Below are positions 24,525-31,175 of a DNA stretch of 32,840 nt, in pieces. The translations under genes were made by a program, and so were the position numbers. The notes beneath the pieces are model-generated. The model saw only the letters and a list, made by a program, of their open reading frames with translations. It ran no database searches and had not been told where the DNA came from. Where the stretch lies: contig SPCL01000001.1 in the NCBI GenBank assembly GCA_004525335.1, positions 1 to 32,840 on the forward strand, given 5' to 3'. Position 1 is the first letter of the stretch. Each line of letters opens with the position of its first letter. The DNA is from Thermodesulfobacteriales bacterium. GTDB lineage: Bacteria; Desulfobacterota_D; UBA1144; Nemesobacterales; UBA2774.

Positions 24525-25718
24525 CTAAGAGAGCTTCTTAATTGCCTCTGTCATTCTATCGATCCCCTTAACAATGTCATCCATTGACGTCGCATAAGAA
24601 ATTCTGACATGATCATCAGAACCAAATGCAACTCCAGGCACTACGGCGACTTTGGCTTCATCAAGTATAAACTCTGTAAAGTCGAGTGAATCCTTTATAA
24701 TTTTGCCGTTATATTCTTTGCCGTAGCATCCCGATACATTTGGGAATACATAAAATGCCCCTTGTGGGTCGAAGCAATTAATCTGAGGTATATCGTTTAG
24801 CTTTTCTACAATATAATTTTTTCTCTGCTCAAACTCTTTTGTTCTATCATCAATTATCTGATGATCCCCTCTAAGGGCGGCAATAGCGGCCCACTGAGAG
24901 ATAGATGTCGGGTTTGACGTAGATTGCCCTTGCAGCTTACTCATTGCGCTGATCACACCTTTGTCTCCGGCTGCATATCCTATTCTCCAGCCGGTCATTG
25001 AGTAGGTTTTTGATACACCATTTACAAGAATAGTAGCTTTCTTAATATCTTCTCCCAACGAAGCAACGGGTATGTGTTTAATTCCGCCATAAATAATCTT
25101 CTCATATATTTCGTCTGAGATTATTATGAGCCCTGCATCCATTGCAACGTCTACAATTGCCCTTAGCTCCTCTTCGTTATAAGTGGCGCCAGTTGGGTTT
25201 GAAGGATAGTTTAATATAAGAGCTTTAGTGTTGGAATTTATATGCGGCTTAAGTGCTGTAGGTGTTATCTTAAATCCATCAGACTCTTTGGTTTCGAGTA
25301 TTACTGGTGTTGCCTCAGCTAGTTTGATCTGCTCGGGATATGAAACCCAGTAAGGAGCAGGAACTATAACCTCATCCCCTTTATCAAAAAGGACTTGAAT
25401 TACATTGTATAGAGTATGCTTGGCGCCTACTGACGCTATAATTTCAGATTTCTCATACTCAAGATTGTGGTCCTCTTTCAATCTGTAAATAATGGCATCT
25501 TTTAATTCGTCTATACCGCCAACACCAGTGTACTTGGTCATACCCTCATTGATTGCCTTTATAGCAGCTTCTTTCACATGATCAGGGCTGTCAAAATCAG
25601 GCTCGCCCGCTCCAAATCCTATAACATCCACTCCTTGGGATTTAAGGGCTTTTGCTTTTGCTGTAATAGTTAGAGTCGCCGAGGGTTGTAATCTCTCAGC
25701 TCGTGCAGATAATTTCAT
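24525..25718 (-). CDS. aspC: Aspartate aminotransferase-type PLP aminotransferase
   Basis: Class I PLP aminotransferase of the bacterial subgroup Ib, 397 residues; aspartate/2-oxoglutarate is the usual activity, with prephenate or aromatic substrates possible. The N-terminus AERLQPSATLTITAKAKAL and GFGAGEPDFDSP are typical of that subgroup. Ligand residues are seen in NYPSNPTGATY and ISDEIYEKIIYGG. The Schiff-base lysine is in VSKTYSMTGWRIGY, and the terminal Arg is in DHVRISYATS. AGGAGGAT lies eight bases upstream of the ATG. It is the third gene of the rsmD-coaD operon (13-base gap). Confidence 0.92.
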   Translation of the reverse strand: MKLSARAERLQPSATLTITAKAKALKSQGVDVIGFGAGEPDFDSPDHVKEAAIKAINEGMTKYTGVGGIDELKDAIIYRLKEDHNLEYEKSEIIASVGAKHTLYNVIQVLFDKGDEVIVPAPYWVSYPEQIKLAEATPVILETKESDGFKITPTALKPHINSNTKALILNYPSNPTGATYNEEELRAIVDVAMDAGLIIISDEIYEKIIYGGIKHIPVASLGEDIKKATILVNGVSKTYSMTGWRIGYAAGDKGVISAMSKLQGQSTSNPTSISQWAAIAALRGDHQIIDDRTKEFEQRKNYIVEKLNDIPQINCFDPQGAFYVFPNVSGCYGKEYNGKIIKDSLDFTEFILDEAKVAVVPGVAFGSDDHVRISYATSMDDIVKGIDRMTEAIKKLS

Positions 25719-25731
25719 TGGGTAAATCCTC

Positions 25732-26214
25732 CTAACTTTTTAAAAGTTTTTCCCTTAACCGTTTTTCTACAATTTCCGGAACCATATGTGACGCTGATCC
25801 GTTTAAGGATACAACCTCTTTTATAACTGAAGAGCTTATATGTGAAAACTCACTGTCAGTTACCATAAATACCGTTTCCAGCTCAGAACTAAGAGTTTTA
25901 TTCGCGAGAGCCATTTGCATCTCGAACTCAAAATCCGACACTGTCCTCATCCCCCTTAAAACAATATTAGTGCCCTTAGTTTTTATATATTCAACAAGTA
26001 ATCCTTCAAAATAATCTACTTTCACGTTGTCCCTATTTTTAAAGACTTCATTTAAAATTTCAACCCTTTCTTCAACAGTAAAAACAGTCTTTTTAGATGT
26101 ATTATGTGCGACAGCCACTATAATCTGATCAAACACTCTGACTCCGCGTTCGATTATGTTCTTGTGCCCATTAGTAAATGGGTCAAATGATCCGGGATAA
26201 ATTGCAACTTTCAT
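25732..26214 (-). CDS. coaD: Phosphopantetheine adenylyltransferase
   Basis: Transfers AMP from ATP to 4'-phosphopantetheine, the penultimate step of coenzyme A synthesis. 160 residues, normal. The nucleotidyltransferase motif YPGSFDPFTNGHKNII carries the (H/T)xGH signature. RGMRTVSDFEFEMQMALANK and SSSVIKEV, the second ATP motif, are intact. It overlaps rsmD by one base (TAATG), and the rsmD-coaD pairing is a common bacterial arrangement. Confidence 0.97.
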   Translation of the reverse strand: MKVAIYPGSFDPFTNGHKNIIERGVRVFDQIIVAVAHNTSKKTVFTVEERVEILNEVFKNRDNVKVDYFEGLLVEYIKTKGTNIVLRGMRTVSDFEFEMQMALANKTLSSELETVFMVTDSEFSHISSSVIKEVVSLNGSASHMVPEIVEKRLREKLLKS

Positions 26215-26768
26215 TATTGTTCACCCTTCCTAAAATAACTAACCTGAGTCTCTCCAAATGGTTTAGTAAACCTTGCAAAACCCGGGGGGGGGGTATCTTC
26301 TGTTTTGTAGTTGTGCTCTATTACAATAACCCCGTCATCGTCTAATAACTCTTCAACATCTAGAATGAAATCCTTAACTTCTAAGGTACTATAAAGCTTA
26401 TATGGCGGATCGATAAATATTAAGTCAAAAACCTCATTTTTACTTCTTAGCTTTGCTAAAGCGACCTTGTAATCAAAACAAATCAAACTTGCCTTATCTG
26501 TAAAACCGCAGTGCTCGTAATTCTCTTTAATAATCTTAAACACCAAGGGGTCCTTCTCTATCGCAGTCACGTGAGCGGCTCCTCGGCTTATAGATTCTAT
26601 CCCTAAACCTCCTGAACCGGCGAAAATATCCAGGACTTTCATCTCTGATATATCACCCAGGGTATCAAACACAGACTTCTTAACCCTGCTGGTCATAGGA
26701 CGAATCTTCTGCCCTTTAGGAACTTTGAGATTTCTGCCTTTAGCCGTCCCTGTTAATACCCGCAACAT
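26214..26768 (-). CDS. rsmD: 16S rRNA (guanine(966)-N2)-methyltransferase
   Basis: SAM-dependent methylation of G966 in the small ribosomal subunit. 184 residues. The basic N-terminus LRVLTGTAKGRNLKVPKG is followed by IRPMTSRVKKSVFD. The SAM motif is LDIFAGSGGLGIESISRGA, and the catalytic (D/N)PPY is in LIFIDPPYKLY. A run of ten G (plus strand 26284-26293) encodes the Pro run in EDTPPPGF near the end; it is in frame here. It is the first gene of its operon. Confidence 0.95.
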   Translation of the reverse strand: MLRVLTGTAKGRNLKVPKGQKIRPMTSRVKKSVFDTLGDISEMKVLDIFAGSGGLGIESISRGAAHVTAIEKDPLVFKIIKENYEHCGFTDKASLICFDYKVALAKLRSKNEVFDLIFIDPPYKLYSTLEVKDFILDVEELLDDDGVIVIEHNYKTEDTPPPGFARFTKPFGETQVSYFRKGEQ

Positions 26769-26909
26769 TGGATTGTTATACTACCATGGAGTCTATTTTT
26801 GGCAAAGCAAAATAAAGGTCTATTTTACTATTAGTTTTTCAATTGTGTTTTCTTGCACACACTCTGCTGTACCATATAACCTAAAAACCAATTAACCATT
26901 TACTAAAAC

Positions 26910-26938
26910 TTGACATAACACTTCTACATAATTGTATT
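26910..26938 (+). promoter_or_regulatory. Probable sigma70-type promoter of the beta-helix-cytochrome gene
   Basis: TTGACA (26910-26915, perfect -35) is followed after 17 bases by TGTATT (26933-26938, four of six). The sequence around and downstream is AT-rich, and the start codon is about 75 bases downstream behind an AGGGAGGAC ribosome site. The rest of 26769-27012 shows no other gene. Confidence 0.5.
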
Positions 26939-27012
26939 TTTCTTATTATATATAAATGGCACACATGTTGCTATTTAATTGGATTAAATACAATTAACAG
27001 GGAGGACGTATC

Positions 27013-28248
27013 ATGACAAAAGCAAGAAGAATTCTTTTTATTACAGTTTTGTGTCTTATTGCAGGCGCTTTTCATATTAGCTGTGACGGTGGAGGTGATA
27101 GCAGTGGTCAAAACACTCAGACAACCACCATTAACGGCACGGTAACAAATATAATAGCCTCAGCACAAAAAGAAGAGAGATCTTTTAAGTTTACAAAAAT
27201 TTTAGATATCATAACCTTCATAAAAGAAGCTAAAGCACAAGGTGGTGTTTTAGTGACGGCTATTATTGACGGAATTACAGTAGATAGCGATGTTACTGAC
27301 CCTGAGGGCGACTTCACACTTACATTAGAGCTGGATTCTGCAACAAATGTATTAATCCTCTTTGATGTAAACGGAGAGGATGTTTCTATTGAGCTCGTTG
27401 TAGAAGAAGGATCTATATTAAATATAAACATAAGTATAGACCTCAACGCACCTCCCGGAGACGAAGTCGAAATAGTGGAGATGGAAGAAGTGAGGGGTCC
27501 GATCCGCTGTGAGAACGGAACCGTAAACATTATCAAGAATGAAAATGAGACACTTGTTATAGACGGTGGTGGAGAAGACTGTATTAAAGCTGAAGGGAAC
27601 TGCACGGTGTTTATCGACCCCGAAGATGTACTTTTAACGAATTGCGAGAGTTGTGTGAAGGCAGAAGGAACATCGATGGTAACTATAGTAAGCCCAAATG
27701 GAGATATAGTTTGCGAAGCGAGTGAAGACGGATATAAAGCAGAAGGTGATGCCGAGATAGTAATTGACGCAGTCGGAGTAATCGATATATCGGCGGGAGA
27801 TAATGGACTAAAGGCGGAAGGCAATTCCATCATCTCACTCGGCGCTGATACGTGTATAATTAATTCCCTAGAAAGCTCGATAGATGTAAGCGGTAATGCC
27901 ACAATCGACACAAGCGGCTGTGGGGAAATAGTAGAAGCCCCATCACCGTCTCCAAGTCCGAGTCCTAATCCATCACCGAGTCCATCTCCTTCACCTAGCC
28001 CGAGTCCTAGTCCATCACCAAGTCCGTCTCCTTCACCAAGTCCACCGCCTCCTCTTGGGGTAGCGCTCTATATAAGCAATTGTCAAAGCTGTCACGGAGT
28101 AGACGGCATGGGTGGCCCTTTTTCTAATGTTGTTGGTAAATCGGCAGGTGCGATTTCGACCGCCATTATGGAGATACCGGCAATGTCGAGTCTTAGTTTC
28201 CTCTCAGCAGCAGAAATTAATGCAATCGCTGTGTTTCTTGCTCCATAA
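27013..28248 (+). CDS. Exported beta-helix-like repeat protein fused to a mini cytochrome c by a Pro-Ser linker
   Basis: 411 residues. The N-terminal signal is hydrophobic and ends at C24 (AFHISC-DGGG). A lipoprotein is likely, but the lipobox is imperfect. A beta-sandwich-like region (about 38-145) follows. Then about 165-305 carries repeats built on 'xxxIKAEGN', 'VKAEGT', 'YKAEGD' and 'LKAEGN', at roughly 20-30 residue spacing, each followed by a beta strand. This style resembles the Cthe_2159-like carbohydrate-binding beta-helix family (my inference). A (SP)n linker spans about 310-345. The C-terminal 60 residues hold one haem site, CQSCHG (Cys357, Cys360, His361), and a likely axial Met in EIPAM (M391), as in small class I cytochromes. 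It stands alone with its own promoter and a hairpin after it. The function is unknown; surface electron transfer on or near a polysaccharide is one guess. Confidence 0.8.
   Translation: MTKARRILFITVLCLIAGAFHISCDGGGDSSGQNTQTTTINGTVTNIIASAQKEERSFKFTKILDIITFIKEAKAQGGVLVTAIIDGITVDSDVTDPEGDFTLTLELDSATNVLILFDVNGEDVSIELVVEEGSILNINISIDLNAPPGDEVEIVEMEEVRGPIRCENGTVNIIKNENETLVIDGGGEDCIKAEGNCTVFIDPEDVLLTNCESCVKAEGTSMVTIVSPNGDIVCEASEDGYKAEGDAEIVIDAVGVIDISAGDNGLKAEGNSIISLGADTCIINSLESSIDVSGNATIDTSGCGEIVEAPSPSPSPSPNPSPSPSPSPSPSPSPSPSPSPSPSPPPPLGVALYISNCQSCHGVDGMGGPFSNVVGKSAGAISTAIMEIPAMSSLSFLSAAEINAIAVFLAP
27945..28049 (+). repeat. Pro-Ser codon repeat (linker of the cytochrome fusion)
   Basis: About 105 bases of TCN/AGT-CCN alternation encode the (SP)n linker. 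Within it, two imperfect copies of a block of about 42 bases (beginning near TCCATCACC) follow one another. Serine codons alternate between the TCN and AGT types, so the repeat is not a simple dinucleotide tract. It could expand or contract by recombination, changing linker length without shifting frame. Confidence 0.8.
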
Positions 28249-28280
28249 GACCTGATTTGTACTTATAGTGTAAAATAGCG

Positions 28281-28318
28281 CAAAGGGGGGCTGGCATTGA
28301 GCCTTCGCCCTCCCTTTG
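28281..28318 (+). terminator. Hairpin after the beta-helix-cytochrome gene
   Basis: CAAAGGGGGGC (from 28281) pairs with GCCCTCCCTTTG (to 28318) over about eleven positions with one mismatch or bulge, around a 15-base loop. The sequence following is TTCTAAAG, so there is no good U-tract. It is probably a terminator or mRNA-end stabiliser for the gene 33 bases upstream. It lies within the 342-base stretch 28249-28590, which holds no protein gene. Confidence 0.5.
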
Positions 28319-28335
28319 TTCTAAAGATGATATTT

Positions 28336-28409
28336 GTCTAGTCCCGGCCTGGTTAGAGCACTGGGTTGTGGCCCCAGAGATCGGTGGTTCAAGTCCAGCC
28401 AGCGACCCA
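28336..28409 (+). tRNA. tRNA-His(GTG)-like sequence, apparently damaged
   Basis: The anticodon arm is perfect: CTGGG (28361-28365), loop TTGTGGC with anticodon GTG (28368-28370), then CCCAG. The variable and T-loop regions (GGTTCAAGTCC type) fit tRNA-His. The 3' acceptor strand is CAGCGAC (28400-28406), with C73 behind it. The expected 5' partner GTCGCTG is not present: the sequence reads GTC and then passes directly to TAG, as if four bases were lost. The T stem has one G-G mismatch (position 50 with 64), and the D stem pairs poorly. It is therefore a tRNA-His pseudogene, a tRNA with sequencing errors, or a tRNA-derived remnant. Confidence 0.6.
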
Positions 28410-28527
28410 CTTCCATCATAATTAACCTCTATGATCCTGATCGATAGGTTTGAAGTGATACGCTAAAACGGGGCGGAGCACAGAGTGGATCCACCCTTCC
28501 AATTATTGACATAAAAAACCGCTTTGT

Positions 28528-28556
28528 TTGAGAGAAAATATCGGTTTAAATATATA
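28528..28556 (+). promoter_or_regulatory. Promoter of the PA2779-C39-TPR operon
   Basis: TTGAGA (28528-28533) and TATATA (28551-28556) are separated by 17 bases, each one change from consensus; a perfect TATAAT (28555-28560) overlaps the -10. Transcription would start near 28563, just ahead of the GGAGG ribosome site (about 28577) and the ATG at 28591. AAACCG (28516-28521) and CGGTTT (28542-28547) form an inverted repeat across the -35 region, a possible operator. Confidence 0.6.
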
Positions 28557-28590
28557 TAATCTTTTCACCCGCTTACGGAGGCGCTCACTG

Positions 28591-28998
28591 ATGACACTTT
28601 CTATAATTAAAAGAGGACTTCATATCACCACCATATTGTTAGTATTAATCACCTTCGTCCCTGTTTCTCTAATATCTACAAGCGCCAAAGCCGCCGTAGC
28701 AGAATCCCAAATGATTGCGCCGGAACAAAATGCATCAACAAAAAGAGAAATTAACGAACTCAAAGTAAAACGCGCCTTGGAAAACAAGATTGTTGCTGAA
28801 AAATTAATGAGTCACGGACTCACCAAAGAAGAAGTTTTTCTCAAAATAAACGAGATGAGTGATGAGCAGGTACATCAAATAGCATCCCTCAGCGACCGTA
28901 TCCCTGCCGGTGGAGATGGCGGGCTCGCTATTGTTATTAGTCTACTTATAATAGCTGCACTAGTGCTCCTAATAATTTATTTATATAAGAGAGTATAA
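28591..28998 (+). CDS. PA2779-family membrane protein
   Basis: 135 residues. An N-terminal hydrophobic segment (TTILLVLITFVPVSLI) is a signal or anchor. A charged helical region carries KVKRALENKIVAEKLMSHGLTKEEV and then EMSDEQVHQIASLSDRIPAGGD. A final membrane segment (IVISLLIIAALVLLIIYLY) follows. The layout signal-helical-'SDEQ...LPAGGD'-membrane matches the PA2779 family, whose genes sit beside a C39-like peptidase, as here. The role of the family is unknown. I chose the ATG at 28591 (GGAGG upstream) over an in-frame ATG at 28528, which lies in the promoter. It is the first gene of a three-gene operon; the C39 gene begins 18 bases later. Confidence 0.8.
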   Translation: MTLSIIKRGLHITTILLVLITFVPVSLISTSAKAAVAESQMIAPEQNASTKREINELKVKRALENKIVAEKLMSHGLTKEEVFLKINEMSDEQVHQIASLSDRIPAGGDGGLAIVISLLIIAALVLLIIYLYKRV

Positions 28999-29016
28999 GC
29001 AGCTACAGCGTCTCTA

Positions 29017-29568
29017 ATGCCCCGACTTTACAATATATTAATTCTGTATTTATTAGTTTTCTTTGTGTCAGGCTGCGCTCAAAATGAACCTGTTATAAAG
29101 TCCTACTCTGAAGTTAATAAGGTTGTAGTTATAGAGAATGTTCCATTTGTAAAACAGAAGGACAAATTCTGCGGTCCGGCTTCTATGGCTTCAGTGATGC
29201 AATTCTATGACGAGGATATAAGCCAAGATGAAATCGCAGAAGAAATTTACATACCGGAATTAAACGGTGCACTTATCTCAGATATGGAAAATTATGCGAA
29301 AGACAGTGGTTACACTACAGAGAGCATAAACGGCAGTATTGAAATCCTCAAATCAAATCTAGATAATAAGCACCCGGTCATACTGCTGGTTGATAAGGGC
29401 AAATGGAAAATTAGTGTTCCGCACTTCTACGTTGCATATGGGTATAATGGTGAGAAAGGAACGATTATCCTGCATACTGGATATAAGCAAAACCAAGAAA
29501 TAAGCTATGATAAGCTGGATCAAGAATGGGGAAAAATGAACAGACTTATGTTAGTAATAACACCGTGA
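29017..29568 (+). CDS. C39-like cysteine peptidase lipoprotein (PA2778-like, peptidase part only)
   Basis: 183 residues. The lipoprotein signal ends at FFVSGC (C20). The C39-like fold starts at VPFVKQKDKFCGPASMASVM, giving an oxyanion Gln47 and nucleophile Cys52. The catalytic His is in VPHFYVAYGYN (H136), with a further conserved HTG. It is envelope-exposed and, unlike bacteriocin ABC exporters, has no transporter domain. PA2778-family proteins usually continue into TPR repeats in one chain; here those repeats are in the next gene, whose GTG overlaps this stop (GTGA). The substrate is unknown; the PA2779-like neighbour is the natural candidate partner or target. Confidence 0.85.
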   Translation: MPRLYNILILYLLVFFVSGCAQNEPVIKSYSEVNKVVVIENVPFVKQKDKFCGPASMASVMQFYDEDISQDEIAEEIYIPELNGALISDMENYAKDSGYTTESINGSIEILKSNLDNKHPVILLVDKGKWKISVPHFYVAYGYNGEKGTIILHTGYKQNQEISYDKLDQEWGKMNRLMLVITP

Positions 29569-30152
29569 GAAACTCCATAATAGAGTTTTACCCACTGGTT
29601 ATTTTTATTTTAATTTTCTGTGGAAGCTGTGCATCACTAGAGGGATCGCTTTTCATGAAAGATCCACTCAATGCACAAGAGCACAATAATCTTGGCGTGA
29701 TTTATGAAAGGGAAGGCAAAAACGATCTGGCTATTAGAGAATATAAAAGCGCAATTAGCAGCGACAACACCTTGGCAACACCCCTTGTAAATCTAGGGAA
29801 TGTTTACTTTAAAGAAGGTGAATATACAAAAGCAGAGAAGTATTATAAGAGAGCGCTTAACTATGATGAAACAAATTTAGAAGCGGCAAATAATCTTGCC
29901 TCTTTATATATTGAAATAGGCGCGCAATATAAAGAAGGCCTTGAATATATGCTTCAAGCTACAAAAAACCTTGAAATAATCCCGCCATATGCGCTTGATA
30001 CAATTGGGGTATTGTACATAAAACTTGGGGACAACGTCGAAGCTGAAAGAGTTCTTATCCGGGCTTGCAACAATATTAAAGACAATGAATCTCTAAGAGA
30101 AGAAATACGCTCTCACCTTTGGCAATTGGGTATTAATAAAAGATGTGGATAA
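29565..30152 (+). CDS. TPR-repeat lipoprotein
   Basis: 195 residues from a GTG at 29565. That start overlaps the C39 stop by four bases and gives a clean signal (FYPLVIFILIFCGSC, C22), so I prefer it to the in-frame ATG at 29526 inside the C39 gene. At least three tetratricopeptide repeats follow: NNLGVIYEREGKNDLAIREY, VNLGNVYFKEGEYTKAEKYY and NNLASLYIEIGAQYKEGLEY, then a degenerate fourth (DTIGVLYIKLGDNVEAERVL). It likely acts as a protein-docking scaffold next to the C39 peptidase at the envelope, replacing the TPR tail of single-chain PA2778 proteins. It ends six bases from the convergent fmt. Confidence 0.85.
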   Translation: MRNSIIEFYPLVIFILIFCGSCASLEGSLFMKDPLNAQEHNNLGVIYEREGKNDLAIREYKSAISSDNTLATPLVNLGNVYFKEGEYTKAEKYYKRALNYDETNLEAANNLASLYIEIGAQYKEGLEYMLQATKNLEIIPPYALDTIGVLYIKLGDNVEAERVLIRACNNIKDNESLREEIRSHLWQLGINKRCG

Positions 30153-30158
30153 TCACAG

Positions 30159-31085
30159 TTAGTTTCCTAGTATAGTGCCCTTCTCAATCTTTCTTCCGGC
30201 AAGAAATGATTTCGTGTCCAACCTCTTTCCACCCTCTAATTGCAATTCTAATATTTCAAGGGCACCCTCACCGGTTGAAACTCTAAGTACTCCAGGATCT
30301 GACTCTAGAACTTCGCCAGGACTGCCTTCGCCATCTATTAATGTGGCTTTAAATATTTTAAGAGATTTGTTTCCAAGAGTAGTAAAGGTTCCCGGCCATG
30401 GGTTCATTCCCCTTATCAAATTCCATAATTCTGAAGCTGGGTTCTCCCACTTAATTTCTCCGTCACTTTTCTTTAACATGGGAGCATAAGTGGCAAGTGA
30501 CTCATCCTGTTTGGCTGGGCCTAACTTTCCTTCTTGAAGCTGAGATATTGTTTCTAAAAGCAGCTCTGCGCCCAGTTGAGAAAGCTTCTCAGACAAACTG
30601 CCCGCGTCATCTTCATCCTGGATTTGGATTTCCTTTTTTAGAAGCATATCGCCCGTATCCATACCTTCGTCCATAAGCATAGTAGTTATACCGCTTTGCG
30701 TCTCCCCTCTGACAATTACCCAGTTAATCGGCGCTGCTCCTCTGTATTTAGGAAGCAAGGAAGCATGCACATTAATACAACCGTATGGCGGGACTTCGAG
30801 TATGCTTTTTGGAAGTATTTTGCCGTAAGCAGTAACGCAAATTAGATCAGGAGATAAATTTTGAAGTTGGCTTAGAAACTCTTGTGTTCTAACTTTTTCA
30901 GGCTGCAAAACTGGGATGTTGTGTTGCTCAGCAAGAGCTTTGGTAGGTGGTGGTGCGAGCTTGCGCCCTCTACCCTTTGGCTTATCAGGCTGTGCTACAA
31001 CAGCTACGACATCATGATCTGATTCTATAAGGGCTTTCAAAGAAGATACTGCAAACTCAGGTGTTCCCATAAAAATTATTTTCAT
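30159..31085 (-). CDS. fmt: Methionyl-tRNA formyltransferase
   Basis: Formylates initiator Met-tRNA with 10-formyl-THF. 308 residues, normal. The N-terminal Rossmann part is MKIIFMGTPEFAVSSLKAL, followed by the RNA-binding loop QPDKPKGRGRKLAPPPTK. The catalytic core is INVHASLLPKYRGAAPINW (Asn, His) with the later Asp in TTMLMDEGMDTGDML. The C-terminal OB-like domain (IRGMNPWPGTFT) is complete. It is third in the trpA-DHH-fmt order on this strand, 90 bases after the phosphoesterase. Its usual neighbour def is absent. Tail-to-tail with the TPR gene. Confidence 0.96.
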   Translation of the reverse strand: MKIIFMGTPEFAVSSLKALIESDHDVVAVVAQPDKPKGRGRKLAPPPTKALAEQHNIPVLQPEKVRTQEFLSQLQNLSPDLICVTAYGKILPKSILEVPPYGCINVHASLLPKYRGAAPINWVIVRGETQSGITTMLMDEGMDTGDMLLKKEIQIQDEDDAGSLSEKLSQLGAELLLETISQLQEGKLGPAKQDESLATYAPMLKKSDGEIKWENPASELWNLIRGMNPWPGTFTTLGNKSLKIFKATLIDGEGSPGEVLESDPGVLRVSTGEGALEILELQLEGGKRLDTKSFLAGRKIEKGTILGN

Positions 31086-31175
31086 ATTAGCTAGGATTAT
31101 ATTCTTAAATCATGGTGTATACAATTTGTTGTGGTTTGAGTGAAAAATTAGTAGATATAAAGTGGGTTTAATGAA

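Noticed and set aside
27117..27911. Long minus-strand open frame of 264 codons
   Set aside because: It is the antisense of the beta-helix repeat gene, with a Ser-rich composition produced by that coding bias, and has no ribosome site or family match.
27945..28049. Short repeats that might be a CRISPR array
   Set aside because: The repeats are in-frame Ser-Pro codons with no unique spacers between them.
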